The notes beneath the pieces were generated by a model, which had not been told where the DNA came from, searched no databases, and saw only the letters and a program-made list of their open reading frames with translations. The translations under genes and the position numbers were made by a program. Shown here piece after piece: positions 26,488-36,600 of a stretch of DNA of 64,000 bases (position 1 is its first letter; each line of letters begins with the position of its first letter). The DNA is taken from the NCBI RefSeq assembly GCF_965638725.1, contig NC_134961.1, forward strand, positions 3,410,001 to 3,474,000. The letters run 5' to 3'. The DNA is from Aptenodytes patagonicus (Eukaryota; Chordata; Aves; Sphenisciformes; Spheniscidae).

Positions 26488-27554
26488 TGTCTGTGGTGTG
26501 AAATGAATTCACGGTGTAACTTAAAACTTAGAAGACCTTGTTCTCTGAACACGTTCTCTTCAGTAAATCAGTTTAAGAAAACTTTGCTTTGATGGGTGGA
26601 TTTGTCTTCTGTGACATCTACTTAAAATGTGACTTTACTGGATGCTGTTGGTGCCTAAATTGCTTTCAATCTACTAGTGTTCATATTAAATGCAACTTGA
26701 GCAAAGCTGCTCTTTCTCTTAATTTGTAATCATTTACATAAGTCATTCACTTCAGCTTTCCTTGTGCTTGGCTATGTTAAAGTTTACTTCATTCTTAAAG
26801 CATCCTTTGTGCTTTCGTAAACTCTGTGCGAGTGTTTGTGAGCGTTTTGCATAGTGAAAAGGGCAGTTGGCTGAGCAAAATAAACCTCTAGCATTCATGA
26901 ATAAGAGCACCCTGGTGTAAAGGACAGAATTTCAGATCAAAACCTTTTATGCTTTTGAAGGCAAACGAATAGGCACGGCTTACAGAAGCATTTCTAGTAA
27001 GGTAACAAGCAATTAAGCTAGGCTTGTGTGCAAAAGGTAATCAATTGATTAATTCAGTTGCCTGCCTAAAAAATAATGATGGTGTCACTTGCATGGATAG
27101 GTAGTTTGTGAAAGATGCATGCTGATCTAGAGCAGTAACAAACAGCAGGCCTACCAAAGTATGTGGATTAGCAAGTGCTGACGTACAGGATTCTCGTGAT
27201 GGAGAAACAGTGGTAGACCAGGCAGGCACACCTTATGTGGGCAGTTTTGATGCAAGATTGAAAAACAGCTATCTAATGGCTTATGAACAAGCTTCAGCTA
27301 GGTTAGTTTCACTTGCTGTAGTGTAGCTCTTAAAGTGCCCCATGCAGGTTTCTGTATGTTGGAGAAAGCCTAAGAACCATACAGCAGACACCTTCCACCA
27401 GGCATAAGAAAGTGGAAACATTCCCTTTCTGTAGACAATTCCCTTCAAGATTCCATTTAAAGATGTTTAAAATACGCAGGCTAAAAATCCACTTTCAAAC
27501 AGAAGTGATCAGTGCTGTGTCTGGCAGCCGTCCTTGTTCTCACACTGCAAAGGT

Positions 27555-27671
27555 TCAGCTGACAGAGCCTTCGTTTCCTGTTTCATCATCGAGGAGTGGT
27601 GCTGCATCTGCAGGGTCTCTGTCCTCCTGCTCCACAGGTGCTCCCTTTCTTGTTCTGTTCAGTGTCCCACC
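27555..27671 (-). CDS. MFSD1-like exon 13: cytosolic C-terminal tail
   Basis: It encodes residues 443-480, a hydrophilic tail containing EQEDRDPADAAPLLDDE, and ends VS before TGA. D-A-A-P-L-L fits the DE-xxx-L-LI lysosomal sorting signal. The acceptor is AATTTCTAG. Confidence 0.85.
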   Translation of the reverse strand, partial: GGTLNRTRKGAPVEQEDRDPADAAPLLDDETGNEGSVS

Positions 27672-30600
27672 CTAGAAATTCAAAGAACCGGTTAGTGACA
27701 AAAAGGATACTGTTCTTCCTGTACACATATTGCTACAGCTGTGTCCTGGCCCTTCCCCTCACCTTGCAAAAAAATACAGCTGCCAATAGCTTGATACTAG
27801 GTAAGACTACTATGCACTGCATCAATATTTTAGCAGATAGTTCTCTTTTTATGCAGTTCCATTTTTATGTTGGAGGAATTACTTATATACACACCCAGTA
27901 GCTATTACATCAATAAAAGCAACTCGGTGATGCAAGCCTATTCTTCATCTTTTATCACACTTACCTGTTTCTTGTCCACAACATTGAGGCTAACGGAGGC
28001 AACAATGCATGCAATAGTGTTTGCCAACATAAAGATCATCATCTGTTGCCAGCGCCACAGGGGGATCTTTAATTCACTAGAAAAGGCCAAAACAGGATGG
28101 AACAACTAGTCACTTGAAGATGTTTGAGGCACCTCTATAGTTCCTTTTGCAACCAGGTTGCAAAGACACTGGTTTCTGTTCACACTGCTCCACTAAAGCA
28201 CTGTTGATGTCTCTGCTTGGGAAAAAAAAAAAAAAAGCATTCTCACCTGGACTTTGTTCCTAGAATGTGTCCAACAATCAGATTCGAAAGGCCAACTCCA
28301 ATCATCTGCACAGAAGTTGCAAGCCCCATAGCTGTCCCTAAAGTTGCTTGGGGGGCCACAAGAGGTATGGATGGCCACATACTAGCCTGGTAGAAGTAAT
28401 GAGAAGAGGAATTAACTCAAAACCTTATTTAAAGGTGTTAGATGGTCATTGGTTTAAAAAGGAATTATTCCCAATAAACATTTATACTTTCTCTTCAAAA
28501 AATCTGTTTATCCCTCCCAGCCTATTGGCTGGTTCTAGACTGTTCCCCATCCTTTTCAAGCAGCTTGAGACAGCAGAGACAATGCATGTTATTTGAAACT
28601 GGAATAACCTGACTCCAGATTGCTGAAGGGGAGTTAGACCTGATGATTTAGCTCGTAAGACTCAAAGGAGATTCAGGTGTTACATTCAAGGTAAAAAAGC
28701 ACTAAGAAAAGCACAGACAGATTCCTGCTTCATGCTATATCAAATGGTCCCTTACTCTGCGTTTTGCTCCATATTGATTCTTTGGCGTTATTTGTTACTA
28801 ACCAAAGTCTTCAGGATTGGGGAGCCAATGACTTCAAACTGTGGCTGCTAAACCTGCTCATCAGGGCACAAGGGCAGTGATATATGTCATCCAGGATGTA
28901 GAAGGAGCACAGCCACAAAACACTCAACTACAGCAGTGAGGTTGTGAACTTACAGCAGCGAAAGAATAAGTAATCCCCAACCAGATGGTAGAGACTAACG
29001 GAGGAACAAATGTAAATGCCAGGAGAGCGAAGACTGGCAGAGTCAATGCAGCACAGCCAACAGCAAAGACGCCTCTCAGTCCAACGTAGTCCTGGTAAAG
29101 GAAACACAGAAGGCCTCTTACCAGGAATCCTTGCTTCCCACAGATCCTAGTGACATGAGCGGCTGTGCAAAGTGGGCTGGCATGAGTGGCAGTAACATGT
29201 CATTTCCTAGTTGTTGATACTGTAGCAGACTAGCTATTACTAGTTCCTCTTGCATACTCCTGAACCGAGACTGAAACACTTGTCAGAGAATCGGTGTCCA
29301 GTATTCATGTGAAATGGCAGGCTTTAATAAAGGGGGAGGAAAAACACACCGTTATGCCCTGACAGTTATGGAAGTAAGGAAAGGAGGAGTTTGACAAAAC
29401 AGGGACTGATTACATGCGGGTTGTCCTTTCCCATCTACTTGCAAAGCTTATTGCGATCCTTTCTGTTTGTCTCAGACTTCTCAAAACATACAGCGATTTG
29501 CCATGCTTTGATGCTACCCTAGCACAATTAAGGGACAGAGGGAAAAACAAGTTAACATTATTTCTTGTAATTTAATTCAGACTAAAGTGCATCTTGCAGT
29601 TTGCAAGGAATTAAAGGACTGATTGTTCAGCAACAACAGGCTAAATTCTGGTTGAGGGGGTTGTAACAAAGACATTTCAAAAAATTAGGAAAAAGTTACC
29701 AGCAAGCACTTCTGGTTTTGGGTACTCACAATTAATATGCCAACTGCTGCAGAGAGAACAAGGGAGCTGTCGTACACTGCCCCAGCAATATAAGCGGCTG
29801 CCTGCTGACTGTAACCAGAATATTTATCCTGGATAAACTTGCTAAAAATAAAAAGAAGGGGGAAAAAAAATCACATAATTAGGATTCTTGGTCTGGTTAT
29901 TTTGACAGAAAGTAAGTCTGAGCACAAACGTATGGACAGGAAGGGTTTTAATGAGAGGACTTGTAAACAAGTTTGATTCCATCTGGTTTGTAGAGCCAAG
30001 CCTTTGTTGTTTTATTTTCTTGTTAATTGGTGCATGCCATAGAGAAGCTGGTAGCTTAAATGGCCACTTTCAAGATGCTTCTGCAAGTGCAGAGTAAAAC
30101 CGCAGGTTAAAGTTGGGCATATGTTCAATTACATCAGCACAGCTCACAAGCAGCAATTTGCTGTCACCTGTCCAAAACACATGGATGGATTTTTTACATT
30201 CTCTTTGAAGAGACAGAAGGCATTATCAATCCAAGGGTGGGAATGCTGAGGGGCAGCAAAAATATTTTAAAATAATCCAGCAGCAAAGATTAGCATTTAA
30301 ATTGAACACCTGCATTTTAGAAGTACTAGGAATTCCCCCTTGGCATCTTTACGGAGACTTCTGGTTAAAGCAGAAAACATACAAACCAAGTTTTGTTTTC
30401 ATTGCCAGAAGTCAGCCTTTCACCTTTGTTAGGGACACGCAAAAATGGCCTTAAAACTTACTCAAATTCTTTACAGAATTTACAGTCATACAGTCATAGC
30501 AGCTTAGAAAGACTAGTTTTAGAGATCTTGTAGCTACTTAAACCTGGTTTGGCTACTTGCATGGCTATTTACCATTAGTAATAATGAGCCTTTATAGCCT

Positions 30601-33600
30601 GTGCTGTCAGCAAAGTATGAAACAAGACACTGTTGCCTGAACATTTACTGCAACAGAAGTTGGCAAAGAGCAGTGGCCTTGGGACCATTATTTTTCCGAC
30701 TGGGAAGCAGCATAGCATTTTTTGCCAGAAAAGATGTGTGAAACATGACTCTCGGTGCCTGAACTTTTGCACCACAGGGAGCAAAAAAAAAATTCTGCAG
30801 GGAGGCAGAATTGCAGAAATGAGGATTCTGTGTGATCAACAGACACCGTTTTCAGTTAAAATGAGATGCCCATAAACTGCCCATAAAATGGGCAACTGAT
30901 GGAGAGCCCATCTCATCAAGGCCTTGACGATCCTTGCCACCTTGAATATCTTTATTTTACTAGTAAGAGGTCACTTGTACATTTGTTACGACAACGTTGA
31001 TGACATTTCTTCACTTCCGATTTCACAGTGGCTTACTATACATCACTAATGAAGTACTACCAAAATAATTTTCTTTTTTTTTTTACTGCAGGCCTTTGCT
31101 AATATAAAAGTTCATACTCGTTATGTGATAGAAGCTGCATCATCCACAAACAGGAAAAAAGCAGCAAAATGACAAGTCTGTGGCAGAGACACAGGACAGA
31201 AGCAGGAGTCCCAATTTAGTCGGGCAGGTTGCTGCTTTGTTTTAAGCACATGGAGGCATCAAAAAGGAAGTCTGCAAGCTTTGCACTGGGATGCAAAGGC
31301 TTTCTCACTTACAAACCCAGGCTGATGCAAGCTTAGCTTTGTTCCAAACACAGCAGACAACATGCAGGAACTGCAGGACAGAACTGCCCCAGGCCTGTGA
31401 AGCTAACACCCCACCCAGCTCAAAAGACAGCCACTTCGTTGGACTATCACAAAGGTGAAATGTCTACGGGCTATTTTTTAAATAAAGTATTTCTTCCCCT
31501 TCTCCCAAATCTTTCTGATCCTCCTTTAGCAGTGTTCCAAGCTTTAAATATTGGATGAATCATTTCTCTTTAAGTTATTTTTGCTTTCCTTCAGAAACCT
31601 CCCTCACCTTTGAAGGGAAAGAAAGGTCAAAGAACCCTCATATTCTTTAGCTAGGTGTTAAAGACATGTTTCTCTGTGTTTCCTGAGTGGAAGGAACAAG
31701 CATATTACCCCCATATTTCCCAGTCAACTGAAAATCGAGGGCCTGCAAGGCTCTGATAGGCTTGTATCGGTCAGTGGGACTACAGCCATAGAGCAATACC
31801 TGGCGTCTGCCACAAAGGGGAAGACTCCATTGTAGAAGAACATGATGGTGAGGACCAGGAGCCAGTAGCGAAGGGGAAGTCGCTGGATGTCCTGAATGCG
31901 CTGCAAAGATAAAATGTGCCCTCACTCACCAGGAAATAGTCTTCAGCTCCACACTAATGTCACTTTCTGGGAGCCATTGAAAGTCACAAAAAAATTTAAG
32001 AAGTAACAGCAGGTAAAAGGGAATTGAAAGGCAGCTCATGTACCTCTAAGCGAAATTTGGCATGTGCTGTCCCCAAAGCATTCCTTCCTTAACACTATTC
32101 AGTAAAGAAAACAAAAGAAGCTTTCTTCTTATTTTTATAAAGGTTATGGCTGCAAGAGACTATTCTAAGCTGGCTCCATTAAGAGCCTACTGCAAAACCT
32201 TAAGTTGAAACACAATGGAAAGATATAGTATAAACAGGAGTCGCAACACTGAGATACAGAAACCAGTAAGAATACTGTCATGAGAGGTAAGCCTCATGAC
32301 ATAGATTTAAGTGCCATAAAAATTGCAACCTATTGCCTGTAATGCTTGTTCCTAGACAGAAGAATGCAAGGAGGAATGGAAGATAAGGGCTGGCAAAAGA
32401 TAGTTCAGTACCAATCAGATTAGCTATTTTCTATCACGGATCCTGTGAGCCAGAAAGCAGTTCCAGAGAGAGGCTACTGTCTAGTTTTATGCACAAAATC
32501 CTCCTCTGAGCCACCTACAGTCAAGAAGTAACTGGCTCAGGAAAGTAATGCCGTTCAGAGTGCTAACTCAGCTCTCTGGAAGCCTGCAAATACATAGGCT
32601 CTAAACAGAAAATTTAGACTTTAGTGGCTTGCAGATGCAATATCCTCAGATGTACCTGAAGAACTACTCTGCAAGATTTAACCAAGTGGTGTTAATGCCC
32701 TCTTCTGGCCAGGACCAGCTCTTACTACTGCAGGCTTCCCTGCACTGCAAAAGCAGTGCTCATGCACCCCAGGCTTTCAAGATTGAGATAGGAAAGCTGT
32801 CTGTGCACCACATACCACTTTTTTGGATTCTTGCTGGATAACACCATCCAAGCCCAGTTGCTTCATGCCCACTTTATCTAGTACACTGACTGTGAGGGCT
32901 GAAACAAAACCAAGCACACAGAGCAGGGTACCTGGAAAAGACACAAGAGGTGTTAGAAATTCCTCAGCGTGGAGAGAGCTGAATGACAAAACCAACTGCA
33001 TGTAATACACAGAATTCTCTATGACTCCTACTCCTGGCTTCTCTTAACATTAACAGCCTTCCCTACTGCAGCCATATAGTAGGATCATTTACCTCTGACC
33101 ACCCAGAGTCCTTGAGCTCTTTGTCCACTACGCTTCCAATTCCCTGCAGAATTGCCTGAGGCCAGTGAAGCTAAAGCCCCACCCGTCTCTAAAGACAGCC
33201 ACTTTGTTGGACTATGGCCGGAATGCCTTCTAAACCACAGCAGGCCTGTGCATAACAAACCCAAGGTTAAAACAAGCCAGACATTAAGAAACTTCCATGG
33301 TCCCATGAGCAGGAGAGGTATCACACACAGGGTGGTACTGGAAGCCAAGTTACACCTCTTCATTTATGTGACCTACTGCAGTTACTACAGCAATCTGACC
33401 TGTCGGCACACCCAGCTCCAGAGAAGTGAGTCAGATCATGCTGGGTATGCCCGAAGCAAGTTTGGCAACGGGCATCTGCTGCAGACATCCTTCTCTCAGA
33501 AAGAGATCTGTATCCGTTTTGTTTCTCTGTGACGCATACACACTTTGATGTATTTATCCCTTCACAGGCTACTGAAGTCGCTGTGCTGTGCTTGCAAATG

Positions 33601-36600
33601 CTGCCTGAGTACAAAACTAATAGTGTCAGATGGGATGCAACATGCCATGCCCGTCCCAGTTTCTTCGCTGGGAGCTGGAATCAGAGAGCAACGGGTTTCA
33701 ATTTCTGCAAGAGATTTATCTTGTATGCATCCTCTTTTCCATGGGTGATGGCCCACACTGTTTTGTTGTTTGAGAAATAACATTTTCCTATAATCACTGA
33801 GTCTTTGTATCCAAAGGATGCCCTGAAGCAGGTCTCCCTAACATCACCACTCCAGTACACCAGTGGTACCAGAGTACCTGAGTGCCACTACTTAACTGCA
33901 CAGTGAAACAGATCATCCCTTCCACTAGAGACAGATCCCATCTCACTGCACCAAAGAGAGGACAGAAACTCAAATCTTCTAAAGATATGAGCCCTAGAAC
34001 AGATTCACACTAAGAAACATGTAATTCAGATTCTGCTTCTCACAGTAATTTAAGCCCACAGTTTTGATCAGTCCACGTGCAAGGCATCTTATGCTGAGAC
34101 CAATACAGATAATATTACAGAACCAGCATGTTCTGCTAGCTAAAACACAGAAGAACAAACACATTAGATTCCTCTTTTGTTTCACTCTGAAGTTTCCATT
34201 CCATGGGAGTAAGCCTACATTAAGTACTGACTACCTGTGACTGCAGATGTTAAAATATCTCAAGAAAACTGCAGACAAAACTGTCAGGCTGACACTACAG
34301 CTTTAGAGAGGATTTTCAGGCATCAATGAAGAAAACACCACTCCATTGCATACAGAAAGCAACAGGAAAAACTGGAAAATAATGTGCCTCCTCCTGCTAT
34401 CTTCACTATCTCTTTCAGGTACTTTTCATAACCGGACAAAACAGGCTAGCCTCGGGTCTAGAAAACAAAAGGCCAAAGCACCAAAGAAACTCACCTCCCC
34501 AGAGTGTCCACTGCATTCCAAATCTTGCCTCAAACTGCTGGGTGAAGAAGAAGTTGAGGACACTCCCAAGACGGGAGAAAGACAGAGTCAGTCCAAATGC
34601 CAGTGCCAGTTCCTTCCCCTTGAACCAGAAGGCTGTGATACGATTCTGCACAACTTGGAGAAGACAAAAATCTGCTCTTGAACAGACAGACTTGGCCAAG
34701 AGCACTGCACAGAAGCAACAAACACAGCCTCTCAAGCTCGAGTGCTTGAGCTGGGGTTAGAGGACCACTACGCATCCCAAGTGGAGGTAGCACGTGTCAA
34801 CTTCGCAGTCCATTTTAAAACGTACTAAATCATACTGGGACATGGGAGGTGAACTTACCCCTCAAGTAAGGCAAGCAAAAATAACCCCAAAGGCAAAGCA
34901 ATCACATGTCAGTCCCCACCCTTGGGAGAAGGACAAACTTGTTAGAGGGGAAGACTTTTAAACATTTCAGCACACATTAAATCCATGCAACCCTTCAACG
35001 AGCAGTGTTCTTCTGTTAGCAATGTAGGTTCCTGGTGCAGAGCAGGCAAAGCTGACTGGTAGGACAATGGTCTAGGAGGCAAAATAAAAATGACCCTCTG
35101 GTGAAGCATAATTAAGACTGTGAATTCCTTACTAGTAAGTGATCCATTCCCAGAGCCAAAGAGCAGTCTTCCTGTTAGCATCATTGGTAGGAGGTATGGC
35201 GACCCCTTGAAATGTGAGCCTAGAGCAAAGATTGATGATCCCAGCACAGTCAGAAGAGAGAAAACAAAGACACCAACTAGGGAGAAACAGAAAAAAAATA
35301 CACAAACCTCAACAGACATGCTGAGATCAGGACAAAAGCATTCTTTGTCAAAAAGCAAAAGAGCAACTTCAAAACACGCCAGTAAACCTGTGGGCTTCCA
35401 TCAGTTTACCCTCTTTATTTTAATTTTGTAAAGACTGGTCTCTTTATAAAATGACCTGGGAATCCTCAAAATAATGATGATATGATCATGGTGGAAGGTT
35501 AGAGAGGCAGAGTAAGTCAGATAGAGGACTCTGAACTCTATTATAGAGTCCCTGTTCCTGTCCTGAGCTCCACTACAGACTATGGCCTAGAGCAAGGGAT
35601 CTCCTTCTCTGTGCCTCTGTCTCCTCATCTGTAAGATGTTTACCTCTGTGATACAGAGACAGAGCATAACTGCATTTGCTGGGACTGCTGGGTCTTAGAT
35701 TATGGCACACGCCAAAACAAATGTCAGGGAACAGAACACTGCTTTATCAGTTTGCCCCATCGAAAATAGATAACACTATTCCCTGTTACATGCGTGCCAG
35801 GGGAAAGCACGTTCACTGCACTGCTGTGTAAATTAGATAAGTCAGCGGTCAAAGGATGAAAACGTCTCAGTTGCCTTCATGGAGCTGCTCAACTAACCGT
35901 CACGCACTCCGCACACAGAGCTGTCCCTCCTCTCCCATCCCTCTGTGATCTTACTGAAGTGGAACCCTTGATCACCCCTTTGCACTGAAAGAACAGCCTG
36001 AAATCCCACTTCAGTACAAGAATAAATTAATTGATCCTCAGAACTTACAGCGATTTCCTAGTTTATCAATCAGGAATCCAGCCAGAATAACCACTACTGC
36101 ATTTCTAGGAGAAAACAAGAACAGAAACATTTGTGTCTTGCTGCTGGGAAGCAACTAGCAAACTACCCCCCCCCCCCAAAGCAAGGGAAAAGTGACTTAC
36201 GTCCAAGCATAGATCGCGTACAGCAAATTGTATTGTGCAGGTGTCATTCCCAAGCCTTCAACACAGTCCAGCGTGCTATTACACCCAGTGCTGTTACAAT
36301 GGGTTCCATTGGGGCAGGTCAAGTTCTGCGTAACAAGTCACAGAGCCTGTGTCAGGCAGCAGACACAGATGAAAACCCACGCATTCCTTTAAAAATGAAG
36401 TAAAGTTCTTGCCTACTAGATTTCTATTTCTCCTACTCAGTTCCCACTTCCACGACCAGGAATTAGAGGACGTGCATCTTCTCCCAGGAAGCCAGCCCTT
36501 GCCAAATGAGAAATGACTGGCCATCGGCATGGCACGTCTTCCCTTTCCCTTTCTGTGGCAGTCGCGGCAGGGGCTCAGCACTTCTATACACATTTCAGTC

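Noticed and set aside
35120-35431. Plus-strand lysine-rich frame
   Set aside because: It overlaps exon 5 of the MFSD1-like gene on the opposite strand and has no support of its own.
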